Positions 25,161-35,009 of a stretch of DNA of 64,000 nucleotides are shown here, piece after piece (the stretch's first letter is position 1; each line of letters starts with the position of its first letter). The position numbers and the translations under genes are program-made. Location of the stretch: the NCBI RefSeq assembly GCF_007751035.1, contig NZ_CP036433.1:7545001-7609000 (forward strand). The letters run 5' to 3'. The notes beneath the pieces are model-generated. The model made no database searches, was not told where the DNA came from, and saw only the letters and a list, made by a program, of their open reading frames with translations. Source of the DNA: Lignipirellula cremea. Lineage in GTDB: Bacteria; Planctomycetota; Planctomycetia; Pirellulales; Pirellulaceae.

Positions 25161-26187
25161 GGAACGGTCCGTCTCCCATCAGGTCAAGGCTATCGGCCAG
25201 CCGTTTCTGGTCTTCTTTACGAGCCAGCCCTTCCAGCGCGGCGAACACCCGTTCGACCTGCTCGGAAGAGACTTCCGCCGAAAGCGGATGCCCCAGCCCC
25301 ATGATGTACTTGGCCCGCTGCAGATCGGCGAACTTTTTCGGGTCGTCCTGCATGGAAACAAACAGGGCCGTGACCGCCTGCTGGGCCAGCGCGACCTCTT
25401 CCCAGTCGCCCGCATCGGCCGCCTGGAAAATGTGGACGTACTGGAACACGGCGAACGACATCGGCCCCGAGGTCACGCCGCAGCGTTGCCGGCCCTGGTC
25501 GTCAAAGCGGGGACCGTCCTGCAGGGCCCGGGCCAGGTGCGGGTCCCAGCCTTGGACGATTTTGAGCTTCGCCAAAGGCTTGCTCTGCAGGAACTGCAGG
25601 GTGCTTTCGTCGTAGTCTGCTTCGGTGACTTTGACGGCCGTCAAATGATCGCCGCCGCGGCCCTGCAGCAGATCGACGACCGTTTCGACCGGCATCGGCA
25701 GCCCGGAAACGTCGGGGATGGAATACACGCCAACGGCCAGGTTCCGCTCCGCCGCCGCGAACACGACCGGCCGCATGTTCTCGGCGATCTCCGCCGGGCT
25801 GGTGTCGTGTTCCAGGTTATTGCCGGGCCGAACAAAGATGACGCGGTACTCCAGCTCCGCCAGCAGATCCAGCAGCCGGCGGTTCGCTTCGATGCCGTCC
25901 TCTGGGCGCAGCAGAGCCATCTTGAGCGTATCGCCCAGCTCCGCCTCGGCGGCCACGCGGAACCAGGCCGCCAACTCGTCGACGGTGCGCAGATGGCCAT
26001 GGCCGGTGGAAGCGGCGATCAGCACCCCGCCGGCTCCCGCCTGGGCCAGGCGTTCCAGAAAGGTCCGGCAGCGGGCGTCGTCGAGAGAGCGCCGGGGCAG
26101 GCCGCCCTGGGTCGGGTCAAAGCAGGCGACCGTATCGGCCGGGTAACAGCCGATCGGGTCAGCGATCAGATCGTGGGCAGTGATCAT
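25132..26187 (-). CDS. Dihydrodipicolinate synthase (DapA)-family protein
   Basis: 351 residues. The TIM-barrel aldolase pattern of the DapA/NAL superfamily shows in 'FLERLAQAGAGGVLIAASTGHG', 'VYSIPDVSGLPMPVETVVDLL' (strand with the Tyr region) and 'LTAVKVTEADYDESTL', where the Lys is the Schiff-base candidate. The family covers lyases and aldolases for sugar acids as well as DapA, and the sequence is divergent, so lysine synthesis is not assumed. The ATG at 26187 is chosen because 'MITAHDLIADPIGCYPA' matches a family start. It overlaps the MazG-like gene by 29 bp. Confidence 0.75.
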   Translation of the reverse strand: MITAHDLIADPIGCYPADTVACFDPTQGGLPRRSLDDARCRTFLERLAQAGAGGVLIAASTGHGHLRTVDELAAWFRVAAEAELGDTLKMALLRPEDGIEANRRLLDLLAELEYRVIFVRPGNNLEHDTSPAEIAENMRPVVFAAAERNLAVGVYSIPDVSGLPMPVETVVDLLQGRGGDHLTAVKVTEADYDESTLQFLQSKPLAKLKIVQGWDPHLARALQDGPRFDDQGRQRCGVTSGPMSFAVFQYVHIFQAADAGDWEEVALAQQAVTALFVSMQDDPKKFADLQRAKYIMGLGHPLSAEVSSEQVERVFAALEGLARKEDQKRLADSLDLMGDGPFHERLANLGS

Positions 26188-26395
26188 GACGGCGAGAAGC
26201 GCCTCCGTAAAGAACAAGCAGGATGCGGCCAGGCATCAAAAGACGCCCCGGCAGAACGCCCCTATTCTCGCAGAACGGAAGACAGCACGCCAGGAGCGAC
26301 GCTGTGTGAACGGCGCGCGCGAAGCATGCCGAAAAACGAAACAGGGCGGCGCCGGGGATTACCGACGTCGCCCTGGGAATCTGACGGACGTTCGC

Positions 26396-27070
26396 CTATC
26401 GGCGCCGCGGCTTGTCTTCCGGCGTGGCGCCGACGACCAGGTTAAAGTTGGCGGCCAGTTCGTTGATCTTGCTGCCGGGGATCGGCTTGAACTCGGCCAT
26501 CAACAGGGCGGCCGCCTGCGGGGTGATCCCGCGCAACACGCCGTCGCGGGCGTTCTGCGGCTCGCCTTGGATGTAGCACTGGGTGGTCAGCATCCGCTGG
26601 CCGCCGTGATCGACCGCGTAGTGGATATGGGGCGTGCGGCCCGGGTAAGCGACCGGTTTGATGGTGCGGAAGTAGTAGCGTCCTTCCGAGTCGGTCAGAA
26701 ACCGGCCGAATCCCTGGAAGTTGCTGTCGCGGTTCTCCGCGTTGCCGGACCGGCTGTGCAGGTAGGCGCCATTGGCGTCGCACTGCCAGATCTCCACCTG
26801 GGCGTTGCGCAGCGGCTCGCCCGAGGAAGACAACACCCGGCCGGTCAGATGGGTGATTTGCCCCACCGCCGGAGTGATCTGGTCGTTGATCCGCAGCAGG
26901 TCGTTGTCGGTATCCAGCGGCAGGCGATCGGGATAAAACGGCCCTTCGGTCTGGCGGGGCGTCAAATCCAGCTGCTCGGCGAACAGACCCGCGGTGGTGA
27001 ACATGGCGGCGCCAAAAGCGCTAGCGCCCAGAAAAGCACGACGATTGGGCAGTACCAGCGGCGACTTCAT
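26396..27070 (-). CDS. Tat-exported intradiol ring-cleavage dioxygenase (protocatechuate 3,4-dioxygenase-like)
   Basis: 224 residues. The N-terminus has a Tat signal ('NRRAFLGASAFG') and the mature part is a single intradiol dioxygenase domain. 'TEGPFYPD' is the usual opening. Iron ligands are visible as Tyr in 'WQCDANGAYLH' and 'KPVAYPG' and His in 'PHIHYAV'. Enzymes of this family split catechol or protocatechuate rings; secreted versions are known, but the substrate here is unknown. An AAGGAG ribosome-binding site six bases before the ATG at 27070 decides this start over the one at 27100. Confidence 0.88.
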   Translation of the reverse strand: MKSPLVLPNRRAFLGASAFGAAMFTTAGLFAEQLDLTPRQTEGPFYPDRLPLDTDNDLLRINDQITPAVGQITHLTGRVLSSSGEPLRNAQVEIWQCDANGAYLHSRSGNAENRDSNFQGFGRFLTDSEGRYYFRTIKPVAYPGRTPHIHYAVDHGGQRMLTTQCYIQGEPQNARDGVLRGITPQAAALLMAEFKPIPGSKINELAANFNLVVGATPEDKPRRR

Positions 27071-27467
27071 AGACCACTCCTTGAGGAAAAGAGGAGGCAA
27101 TGCTCAGACAGGTTCCGCCAGCGGCGATGCGAAACAGAACCCGGCCTCCCAGCCAATGCATTCTAACGAGCAGGCCAGCGCGCAGCCTACCCCGTTTATT
27201 GACTTAAACCCCAGCGGCGGCCGAAAGTTGCGGTACGCTCCCCAGAAGTTCTCCCGGTGCTCGTTCACCCGGGGAGACGGCCGTTTTCCGTGCGGGCATC
27301 TTTTCACGCTCCTCGCCCGTTATCGACCGCTCCGCAGGCGGCTGGTAGGTTAACGGGAACCGCGCAGCGACGTGGCGGAAAGGGCGTTCTTCGAGAAGGT
27401 TCGTCCCGCGGTCGCCGGGCTCTGCGTCCCTGTTTTTATCGCCATTCCTCTGATTTGATCCATCCTT
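27071..27467. other. Divergent intergenic region, no gene seen
   Basis: This lies between the leftward dioxygenase and the rightward helicase. TTGACT near 27198 could be part of a promoter, but no good -10 follows at the right distance. Small GC-rich open frames cover it on both strands without recognisable motifs. No RNA gene was recognised. Confidence 0.45.
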
Positions 27468-29834
27468 ATGCAGCCCACCCGCGACGACCTGGCCGCCATG
27501 TACCTGGAGCAGCTTCCCTACGAGCCGTACCCGGCCCAGGAAGAGGCCCTGCTGGCCTGGTTCACTTCGGAACAAGGGGTGCTGCTCTGCGCGCCGACCG
27601 GCACCGGCAAGACACTGGTCGCCGAAGCGGCCCTGTTTGAAGCGCTGCACACCGATCGCATGGCGTACTATACGACCCCGCTGATCGCCCTGACCGAACA
27701 AAAGTTCGCCGAGATGCAGGCGGCGGCCGTCCGCTGGGGCTTCTCCGCCGACGATGTCGGTCTGGTGACGGGCAACCGTCGCGTGAATCCCGACGCCCGG
27801 ATTCTGGTCGTGGTGGCCGAGATCCTGCTCAACCGCCTGCTGCATGAAGAAGCGTTCGACTTCACCGATGTGGCCGCCGTGGTGATGGACGAATTCCACA
27901 GCTTCAACGATTACGAACGCGGGATCGTCTGGGAGTTTGGCCTGAGCATGCTGCCCAAGCATGTCCGCACGCTGCTGCTGTCGGCCACGGTCGGCAACGC
28001 CCGAAGTTTCTGCAACTGGCTCCAGGTGCGGCTGCACCGAAAACTGGAGCTGGTCGAAAGCACCGAGCGGCGGGTGCCTCTGACCTTTTTGTACCAGGAC
28101 GACGTCCTGCTGAACGAGCTGATCGAAGACATCGCCCAGGGCGGCGACGACATCCGCAAAACGCCAGCGCTGGTCTTCTGCTTCAACCGGGAAGAATGCT
28201 GGAACGTCGCCGAACAACTCAAAGGGAAGAGCCTGCTCCACGACGGCCAGCAGAAACGGCTGGTCGAAGAACTGGCTCATCACGACTGGTCCCAGGGCGC
28301 CGGCCCCAAGCTCAAGCAGATTCTCATGCGGGGCGTCGGCGTGCACCACGCAGGCATTCTGCCCAAGTATCGCCGGGTGATTGAGGACCTGTTCCAGCAG
28401 AAGCTGCTGTCGATCTGCGTCTGTACGGAAACGCTGGCCGCCGGCATTAACCTGCCGGCCCGGAGCGTGGTCATCCCGCGATTGCTCAAAGGTCCGCCGG
28501 GGAAGAAGAAGCTGCTGGATCCCAGCTCGGCGCATCAAATGTTCGGCCGCGCCGGCCGGCCACAGTTTGACTCGGAAGGTTTCGTCTACTGCCTGGCCCA
28601 CGAGGACGACGTAAAGATCCTCCGCTGGAAAGAGAAGTACGACCAGATCCCCGAGGACACCAAAGACCCGGGGCTGATCAAAGCGAAGAAGGCCCTCAAA
28701 AAGAAACAGCCCAAACGGCGCCAGAACGAACAGTACTGGGACCAGGCCCAGTTTGAAAAACTGCGGGACGCCGGCTCCCGCGACCTGGCCAGCCGCGGGC
28801 CGCTGTCCTGGCGATTGCTGGCCTTCATGCTGGACGCCTCGCCCGATGTGTCGCTGCTCCGCAAGCTGGTCAGCAACCGTTTGATGGATAGCAAACAGCT
28901 GGAATTTGCGGAAAAAACGCTGCATCAAATGCTGATGACGCTCTACCGGGCCGGCTATGTCGAGCTGGAGCCCGAACCGCCCAAGGCGCCGAAAACGTCG
29001 CCTGGTTCCGCGGAAACCCAAACGCCCGAGCCGCAAAAGTCGCAACTGATCCCCACGATCGACCCGCTGACCGGGCAGAAAAAGCCGCCGGCCGAGGTGG
29101 AACGTCCGCCGGCCTACCAGCCCGACTTCGCCTACCCGACCGGTTCGCTGTCCAAGCTGCTGCTGCTGCGAAGCGTGCATCCTTTATACGGCGTGTTCCT
29201 CGTCAACCAGCTGGGCGCGGCCGATCAAAAAGAACGGATCCAGGCGCTGGAAAGCGTGCTGGAGCTGCCTGGTTCCGTCGCGCATTTTGTCCGTGTGCCG
29301 GGCGTGGAAGAACTGCCGCCCGGTCCGCTGGCGACGACCCGGCTGGACGTGCAACTACTGCAGCTGGGTCTGGCCTCGGCCGAAGAACTGGGCGCCGGTC
29401 CGCCCCCTGATGAAGAAAAAGAAGATCGCCGCGGCGGCATGTTCGAGGAACGGGTGTTCGTGCTGCGGCTGGGCGAAAAGCTGAAAATGCTGTTCGACCA
29501 CGACTTTCCCGGCGTGAGCGATCTGCGCGTGCAGAGCGTCTGGGCGGCCGGCGAGGTGCTGGAGTTCAACGACTTCAACAGCTACGTCACCAGCAAAAAA
29601 CTGCAGAAGCAGGAAGGTGTCATCTTTCGACACCTGCTGCGGATGATCCTGCTGGTCGGCGAGTTCATGGAGCTCTGCCCGCCCGACTGCGACTTTTTCG
29701 AATGGGAAGACGCCCTCCGCGACATCGCCGATCGGCTAACGATCATCTGCCGCGGCGTCGATCCGGAAAGCACCGACAAAACGCTGGAAGAACTGGTCAA
29801 GAAAAAAGACGAGGAAGAACCGGAAAAGCCGTAG
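27468..29834 (+). CDS. Ski2-like DEAD/DEAH-box superfamily 2 helicase
   Basis: 788 residues. Motif Q/I is '[12 protein letters not shown]' with Walker A 'APTGTGKT', motif II is '[11 protein letters not shown]' (DEFH), motif III is 'LLLSATVGN', and motif VI is '[15 protein letters not shown]'. '[14 protein letters not shown]' and '[16 protein letters not shown]' are hallmarks of Ski2/Mtr4/Lhr-like RNA or DNA helicases (COG4581). The C-terminal 350 residues contain a charged linker and an unknown region. Ski2-like proteins unwind RNA or DNA with ATP; the target is unknown. The long antisense open frame over it (27204-29180) is a shadow. A palindrome cluster begins about 10 bp after its stop. 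Confidence 0.9.
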   Translation: MQPTRDDLAAMYLEQLPYEPYPAQEEALLAWFTSEQGVLLCAPTGTGKTLVAEAALFEALHTDRMAYYTTPLIALTEQKFAEMQAAAVRWGFSADDVGLVTGNRRVNPDARILVVVAEILLNRLLHEEAFDFTDVAAVVMDEFHSFNDYERGIVWEFGLSMLPKHVRTLLLSATVGNARSFCNWLQVRLHRKLELVESTERRVPLTFLYQDDVLLNELIEDIAQGGDDIRKTPALVFCFNREECWNVAEQLKGKSLLHDGQQKRLVEELAHHDWSQGAGPKLKQILMRGVGVHHAGILPKYRRVIEDLFQQKLLSICVCTETLAAGINLPARSVVIPRLLKGPPGKKKLLDPSSAHQMFGRAGRPQFDSEGFVYCLAHEDDVKILRWKEKYDQIPEDTKDPGLIKAKKALKKKQPKRRQNEQYWDQAQFEKLRDAGSRDLASRGPLSWRLLAFMLDASPDVSLLRKLVSNRLMDSKQLEFAEKTLHQMLMTLYRAGYVELEPEPPKAPKTSPGSAETQTPEPQKSQLIPTIDPLTGQKKPPAEVERPPAYQPDFAYPTGSLSKLLLLRSVHPLYGVFLVNQLGAADQKERIQALESVLELPGSVAHFVRVPGVEELPPGPLATTRLDVQLLQLGLASAEELGAGPPPDEEKEDRRGGMFEERVFVLRLGEKLKMLFDHDFPGVSDLRVQSVWAAGEVLEFNDFNSYVTSKKLQKQEGVIFRHLLRMILLVGEFMELCPPDCDFFEWEDALRDIADRLTIICRGVDPESTDKTLEELVKKKDEEEPEKP

Positions 29835-29844
29835 GAAGGGCGAC

Positions 29845-30062
29845 AGTAAAGGCGTTCACTCGGAACGCGAGCAGAATGACTACCGACCTGGCGATCGTCG
29901 TTTCGAGGGCGAGCAGTCGCAGTAAGTCGTCTTTTGCTCCGCAAAAGAACGCGTCCTGCGTGAAGGCAATCGTCCTGTGGAGAGGCATTGCGTACTTTCA
30001 CGGAGTGAAAGTCGACTTTCCGACGTCGGTTCTTCCTCAAAAACGACGAACCAGAATCCGTC
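29845..30062. repeat. Intergenic palindrome cluster 3 (same family as clusters 1 and 2)
   Basis: A degenerate leading element (TTCACTCGGAACGCGAG) at about 29856 is followed by a perfect TCC-loop hairpin at 29931-29947 (CTTTTGC/TCC/GCAAAAG). A perfect GGA-loop hairpin follows at 29994-30012 (ACTTTCAC/GGA/GTGAAAGT), then the GTCGAC-containing tail and AAAAACGACGAACCAGAATC, which is also seen in cluster 1. It fills the whole space between the helicase stop and the next gene's ribosome-binding site. Confidence 0.8.
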
Positions 30063-30103
30063 AGTATCAGGGCCATCAGCACCGTAAATCGGGAGCACAA
30101 ATC

Positions 30104-30622
30104 ATGCAAGCGATTCGAATTCTGCTGGGGATTGTACTGCTGCTCTTCGGACGCAAGTTGTACTGGGTGTTTGTCGCCATCGCCGGCTTCCTGGTTGGCA
30201 TGCAATTGGCCGATGTGCTGCTGGTCGGCCAGGGCCAGGTCGTGCGGATTCTGGCGGCGGTGGCGGCAGGACTGATCGGGGCGCTGCTGGGCGTGATCGC
30301 CCAGCGACTGGCGTTCGCCATTTGCGGCCTGTATGCGGGCGGTTACGCCGCTTTGCGGATCGCCGAGATGGCCGGCAGCACGGAGAACCACCTGCTCTGG
30401 TTTATCCTGGGCGGCGTGATCGGCGCCATCATCGCCGCCGTCATCATGGACTGGGCCATCATCGTGCTCTCCAGCCTGATGGGGGCCGGCGCGATCGTCG
30501 GCGAACTGACCCTGCACCCGCAGTATGCGTTCGCCCTGTTCGTAGCACTGGTGGTCTTCGGCATCATCCTGCAAAGCCAGTCCCTGGAGCCCGGCCCGCC
30601 GCTGCCCGAAGAAGAGCCGTAG
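30104..30622 (+). CDS. DUF4203/TMEM198-like multi-pass membrane protein
   Basis: 172 residues and almost entirely hydrophobic, with about six membrane segments. Gly-rich helices such as 'AVAAGLIGALLGVIAQ' and 'FILGGVIGAIIAAVIMD' resemble DUF4203/TM7SF3-type proteins; the function of this group is unknown. The frame is open much further upstream, but that part runs through palindrome cluster 3. A GGGAG site nine bases before the ATG at 30104 fixes the start. The C-terminal tail is acidic and short. Confidence 0.75.
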   Translation: MQAIRILLGIVLLLFGRKLYWVFVAIAGFLVGMQLADVLLVGQGQVVRILAAVAAGLIGALLGVIAQRLAFAICGLYAGGYAALRIAEMAGSTENHLLWFILGGVIGAIIAAVIMDWAIIVLSSLMGAGAIVGELTLHPQYAFALFVALVVFGIILQSQSLEPGPPLPEEEP

Positions 30623-30655
30623 GGCAGGGGACCCTGAATCGCGAACCTGGCGCGT

Positions 30656-30967
30656 CTACTCGGCCCAGGGGGCGCCCCAGTTTTTCCAGCGCCAAAGCGT
30701 GACCAGCACGCCATCGCAGAACATCCAGGCGAGGCTGGCCGAGACGCAGATCGCGATCGCCATGTTGGCCGTCATCGACCAGGGGTTGAAGCCAGCATGG
30801 GCAATCCCTCCCGTTTCGTAGCAAGGGAACGGCCATCCCGCCACGACAACGTTGTGGCCCCGCGTCCACAGGTAAGGGATCAGGTTCGCCGCCGTGAACA
30901 GCAGACCAAAGACGGCGAAACGCAGGGCGTAATAAAAATCCCGGCGCGTATCGTGCGGCAACCCCAT
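30656..30967 (-). CDS. Small two-TM membrane protein of unknown function
   Basis: 103 residues with two membrane helices ('FAVFGLLFTAANLIPYLW' and 'ANMAIAICVSASLAWMF') and a periplasmic-looking loop between them. No family was recognised. The ATG at 30967 is preferred over the upstream opening at 31057 because GGGAG sits about eight bases before it and the extra 30 residues are low-complexity Arg/Glu. It is transcribed in the same direction as the prolyl oligopeptidase gene that ends 99 bp upstream. Confidence 0.6.
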   Translation of the reverse strand: MGLPHDTRRDFYYALRFAVFGLLFTAANLIPYLWTRGHNVVVAGWPFPCYETGGIAHAGFNPWSMTANMAIAICVSASLAWMFCDGVLVTLWRWKNWGAPWAE

Positions 30968-31066
30968 AACTTCTCTCCCATTCCCAGCAAGCTCACCCCC
31001 CTCAATCCTCTCCCCTCCTCTTTCTCTGCGTCCCCTGCGGTGAACCTCTTCTTCCATATGCTCCCG

Positions 31067-33214
31067 CTACTTCACCACCGACCATAAGAACGCCAGCACG
31101 TCGGCCGATTCTTCGATCACTTTGCTAGTCGGTTTCCCGCCGCCGTGGCCGGCGCTGGTTTCGATCCGGATCAGCGTCGGCGGGCCGTCTGCCGCCTGGG
31201 CGGCCTGCAGGGCGGCGGCGTACTTGAAGCTGTGGGCCGGCACCACGCGGTCGTCGTGATCGCCGGTGGTGACTAGCGTGGCCGGATAACGGGTGCCCGG
31301 TTTCAGGCAGTGCAGGGGGGAGTACGCCTTGAGAATCTTGTACTGCGCGGCGTCGTCAGCCGAACCGTATTCGGAGATCCACGCCCAGCCGATGGTGAAC
31401 TTGTGGAAGCGGAGCATATCCAGAACCCCGACCGCCGGGGCGCAAGCGGCGAACAGTTCCGGCCGCTGCGTCATACAGGCGCCAACCAGCAGGCCGCCGT
31501 TGCTGCCGCCACGGATCGCCAGGTGTTCCGCACTGGTGTACTTGTTCGCCTGCAGCCACTCGGCCGCGGCGATAAAGTCGTCAAACACATGCTGCTTGTT
31601 CTCGACCGTGCCGCCTTCGTGCCAGGCCTGGCCAAACTCCCCGCCGCCGCGGATGTTGGCGACCGCATACACGCCGCCCGTCTCCAGCCAGACGGCCGCG
31701 GTCAGACTGAACCCGGGCGTGATCGAGATATTAAACCCGCCGTACCCATAGAGCATGGTCGGATGCGAGCCGTCCAGCTTCAGCCCCTTTTTATGCACAA
31801 TGAACATCGGCACTTGGACGCCGTCGGCGCTGGTGACGAACACCTGCTTCGTTTCAAAATCGGAGCCGTCAAAGGCGACCTTGGGCGCCCGATACAAGGT
31901 GGTTTCGCCCGTCGTCAGGTCGTAGCGGTAAATGCTCGACGGCGTGGTGAAGTTGGTGAACGAGTAAAACGTCTCCTTGTCCGCCCGTTCCCCGTGGAAG
32001 CCGTTCGCCGAGCCGATGCCGGGCAGTTCTACCTGGCCGGCCGAGCTGCCGTCCAGATGGAACCGCTCGACCACGCTGCAGGCGTTTTTCAGGTAGCGGG
32101 CAAAGAACAGATCGCCGACCAGATCCGCCGATTCCAGCGTGTCCTCGGTCTGCGGGATGATCTCTTTCCAGGCGTCGACCTCCGGGTGATCCAGGTCGAT
32201 TGCCACCACCCGGCCCCGCGGCGCGCTGTGGTCGGTCTGGATGTAGAACGTTTTGCCGTCGTTCCCCAGGTAGTCGTAGTCGGCGTCGAAACCGGTCAGA
32301 AGTTCGACGATCGGCCCTTTCTCCTGCAGGTCCTGGTAAAAGATCTGGCTCTTCCGTTCCGTGCCGCGCCAGACATGGATTAACAGGTAGCGGCCGTCTT
32401 CCGTCACGCCGCCCTGGAAGCCCCATTCCTTCTGGTCAGGACGTTCATAGATGAGCGTGTCGCTGGATTGCGATTCGCCCAGCCGATGGAAATACAGCTG
32501 CTGGTTATAGTTGGCGCCGGTCAGTTCTTCGCCGGGGGCCGGTTCGGCGTAGCGACTGTAATACAGGCCGCTGTTGTCGGGCGTCCAGGCGACGCCGGAG
32601 AACTTGACCCACTTGAGCAGATCGGAACGCTCCTTGCCCGTGTCGACATCGACGACCTTCCACTCGGTCCAGTCGGATCCGGCATGAGAGACGCCAATCG
32701 CCAGGAGCTTGCCGTCGTCGCTGGGGATCCAGCTGGCCAGATCGACGGTGCCGTCCTTGGACCACTGGTTTGGATCCAGCAGCACGCGGGGCTCAGCATG
32801 GAGCGACTCGGCCACGCAGAGCACGCTCTGGTTCTGCAGGCCGTCGTTCCGGGTGTAGAAGTATCGCCCGCCCTTTTGCCGCGGCGTGCCGAAGCGTTCA
32901 AAGTTCCAGAGCTCGGTCAACCGCTCGCGGAACTTGTCCCGCTGGGGCAGCTGCGACAGGTACGACTCGGTGACTTTGTTCTGCGCGACGACCCACGCTT
33001 TGGTGTCTTCGGCGTCGGCCTCTTCCAGCCAGCGATACGGATCGGCGATCGACTCGCCATGGTAGTCGTCAACCTGGTCGCACTTTTTGGTTTCTGGATA
33101 CATCGGGCGAAACGTCCTTTCTTCGGCCAGGCTCCCTCGCGGGAAGCCAGACAACAGCATGGCGACAACCGCCAGCACTTTCAGCCAGCAACGCGAGTGA
33201 TCAGGCGTATTCAT
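31067..33214 (-). CDS. Secreted prolyl oligopeptidase (S9A family)
   Basis: 715 residues. A signal peptide ('VLAVVAMLLSGFPRGSLA') precedes an N-terminal beta-propeller (roughly 60-430) and a C-terminal alpha/beta hydrolase domain. The catalytic Ser is in 'IRGGSNGGLLVG', the Asp in 'TTGDHDDRVVPAHS' and the His in 'SAGHGGGKP', so the triad is complete. S9A peptidases cut small proline-containing peptides. The ATG at 33214 is chosen because AAGGAAG lies about ten bases upstream and the signal peptide follows directly. Confidence 0.93.
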   Translation of the reverse strand: MNTPDHSRCWLKVLAVVAMLLSGFPRGSLAEERTFRPMYPETKKCDQVDDYHGESIADPYRWLEEADAEDTKAWVVAQNKVTESYLSQLPQRDKFRERLTELWNFERFGTPRQKGGRYFYTRNDGLQNQSVLCVAESLHAEPRVLLDPNQWSKDGTVDLASWIPSDDGKLLAIGVSHAGSDWTEWKVVDVDTGKERSDLLKWVKFSGVAWTPDNSGLYYSRYAEPAPGEELTGANYNQQLYFHRLGESQSSDTLIYERPDQKEWGFQGGVTEDGRYLLIHVWRGTERKSQIFYQDLQEKGPIVELLTGFDADYDYLGNDGKTFYIQTDHSAPRGRVVAIDLDHPEVDAWKEIIPQTEDTLESADLVGDLFFARYLKNACSVVERFHLDGSSAGQVELPGIGSANGFHGERADKETFYSFTNFTTPSSIYRYDLTTGETTLYRAPKVAFDGSDFETKQVFVTSADGVQVPMFIVHKKGLKLDGSHPTMLYGYGGFNISITPGFSLTAAVWLETGGVYAVANIRGGGEFGQAWHEGGTVENKQHVFDDFIAAAEWLQANKYTSAEHLAIRGGSNGGLLVGACMTQRPELFAACAPAVGVLDMLRFHKFTIGWAWISEYGSADDAAQYKILKAYSPLHCLKPGTRYPATLVTTGDHDDRVVPAHSFKYAAALQAAQAADGPPTLIRIETSAGHGGGKPTSKVIEESADVLAFLWSVVK

Positions 33215-33429
33215 ATACGGCAACTTCCTTGGGCGGCGTCTCACGCCCCAATGAATTAACAATTTCCCTCCCCACAATCTAACCCGCCCCCATCGGTCCG
33301 TCGCCAGGGGTGGAAACGGCTGGGCGCCAGGCAGGAAACGACTCCCGGACGCCCGTCAGAAACCTGGCGGACCTTGGACGGCAGCGTTCGCCTGCTGCGT
33401 TCGTCCGTTGGCCTGCGCAGGCGTTTTAC

Positions 33430-34128
33430 TTAGCCTTGTCCCTGGAAGGTGACTTCTTCGAAGGGCTGGATCACCACGAAGCCGTCGCCGCGGAACTCCA
33501 TCTGGATGGACTCGCCCGAACCGCGGCCGAAGAAGGATTTCAGCGAGACGTCGGTTTTGAACTCAGGCGACAGGTTGCCGGACCAGGCGACCGTGGCGTT
33601 GGGGTCGGTGCGGACCGGCTGGTCAGGGCGGACCATCAGCGTCAGCGGATCGTAGTGGGTCGTAATGGCGATCATGCCGGTGCCGGACAGTTTCACATTG
33701 AACAAACCGCCGGCCACGATGGCGGTAAGCTTCTTCATGATGGAAATGTCCCACTGGATCGATGGCTCAAAGGCCAGCAGGTCGTTACCGTTGACGACCA
33801 GCGTTTCGTTCTGCAGGTTCAGAATCTGCACTTTCTTGCCGCTATCGGCCAGATACAACCGCCCCTGGCCTTCGACCTTGGTCAGCCTGGTGCCTTCGCC
33901 CGTGACGGCCTTTTTCAGGAACTTGCCGATGCCGTGTTCCATCATCCCTTCGCGGGTGAACTTCATGGCGCCCACATAAGCGACCATGGCGCCCATCTTC
34001 GACCAGACCATGCCGTTGAGATTAACCTCCAGCATGCGGGCGCTTTCCAGCTCAAAGAGCCCTTCGCCCCGGTCGCGCTGGCGGCTTTCTTCGACAAATT
34101 CATTCAGGGAATAGCGTTGATCAGACAT
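33430..34128 (-). CDS. AIM24-family protein
   Basis: 232 residues, predicted soluble, with no signal peptide. The beta-rich AIM24/TIGR00266 pattern shows in 'LEVNLNGMVWSKMGAMVAYVG', 'GRLYLADSGKKVQIL', 'LVVNGNDLLAFEPS' and 'IAITTHYDPLTLMV'. Bacterial members are widespread but have no established biochemical role; the yeast homologue is mitochondrial. An AAGGTG site lies nine bases before the ATG. The gene stands between the peptidase and a small membrane protein, all on the minus strand but with gaps of more than 200 bp. Confidence 0.85.
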   Translation of the reverse strand: MSDQRYSLNEFVEESRQRDRGEGLFELESARMLEVNLNGMVWSKMGAMVAYVGAMKFTREGMMEHGIGKFLKKAVTGEGTRLTKVEGQGRLYLADSGKKVQILNLQNETLVVNGNDLLAFEPSIQWDISIMKKLTAIVAGGLFNVKLSGTGMIAITTHYDPLTLMVRPDQPVRTDPNATVAWSGNLSPEFKTDVSLKSFFGRGSGESIQMEFRGDGFVVIQPFEEVTFQGQG

Positions 34129-34424
34129 GGAAGACGCACCTTGGAGGAGTCGGAGAAAATTACGAGAAGAGAAACACAGCAGCCACGTTCGCCGCGTGTC
34201 TCAAAGAAAAAGACAAGCCACGACGGTCCGCGGTTCCCCTCCGGTTATAGGCGATTCGCGGGCCTGAGTCGTGCCTGTCCCCGTCATTTTCTTGGGGGCG
34301 AAAGCGTGAAAACACGACACGCGAATGTTCTTCAGCAAAGCTGGGAAGGCCTCGTTTCCCAACGCCAGGGCAGGGGAGGGGCTGATCGTGATGTCCGTTG
34401 CCCGCAGTCGCAGAACACGCGAAC

Positions 34425-34922
34425 TCAGCCAAGGTTTACCATACGATTCATGCCGTGCGACACCAGGAGAAAGTAGCTCCACAAGAGCGTGTTCGCCGCC
34501 GTGCCATAGTCGACCAGCGACAGCTTTTTCCAGGACAGATCGAACAGCAAAACAGCCAGCGCTGGAGCCAGGATCGATGCCAGCGCAATCCCGCCGCACA
34601 CTTCGACACTACCAACAAAAGCGAACATTTCCACATGTGCTAGTTCCTCAGAATCTCGCCAGGGAACCATAAAAAAATTGGTCCAGGCAACATACGTAGA
34701 GAACGCTGCAATGCGCACAAGACCGGCCAGGCGAAAGACGTTCAGCGACGTCGCGTCCTGCCGGGTTCGCAAGGTAACCACAAACAAAACATCCAGAACA
34801 TAGGCCAGATCGCGCAGGACCAATAGCTCGAAATATCCGTTTGAGTCAGCCCTCTTCCAGCCCACAAACACACAGGACAAAAGCTGGACCGTGAGCAGCA
34901 GCGAGCGTATCGTGACGATCAT
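34425..34922 (-). CDS. Multi-pass membrane protein of unknown function
   Basis: 165 residues with about four hydrophobic segments (near 3-20, 33-52, 64-86 and 100-125, and a further helix around 138-156). Charged residues are few and mostly between helices. No recognised motif. A GGGAGG ribosome-binding site five bases before the ATG supports a real gene. The 296 bp downstream (34129-34424) contain no other feature I can support. Confidence 0.6.
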   Translation of the reverse strand: MIVTIRSLLLTVQLLSCVFVGWKRADSNGYFELLVLRDLAYVLDVLFVVTLRTRQDATSLNVFRLAGLVRIAAFSTYVAWTNFFMVPWRDSEELAHVEMFAFVGSVEVCGGIALASILAPALAVLLFDLSWKKLSLVDYGTAANTLLWSYFLLVSHGMNRMVNLG

Positions 34923-35009
34923 GGCAGCCTCCCGCCAGACAACGACGACAGCCCTGACGAATGTGCCAGGACCGGTTTGCGGAGATGTTGATCTCGTCCC
35001 TGAGTACGC

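Noticed and set aside
27204-29180. 658-codon open frame on the minus strand
   Set aside because: It is antisense to the complete Ski2-like helicase, has no recognised motif and reflects high third-position GC.
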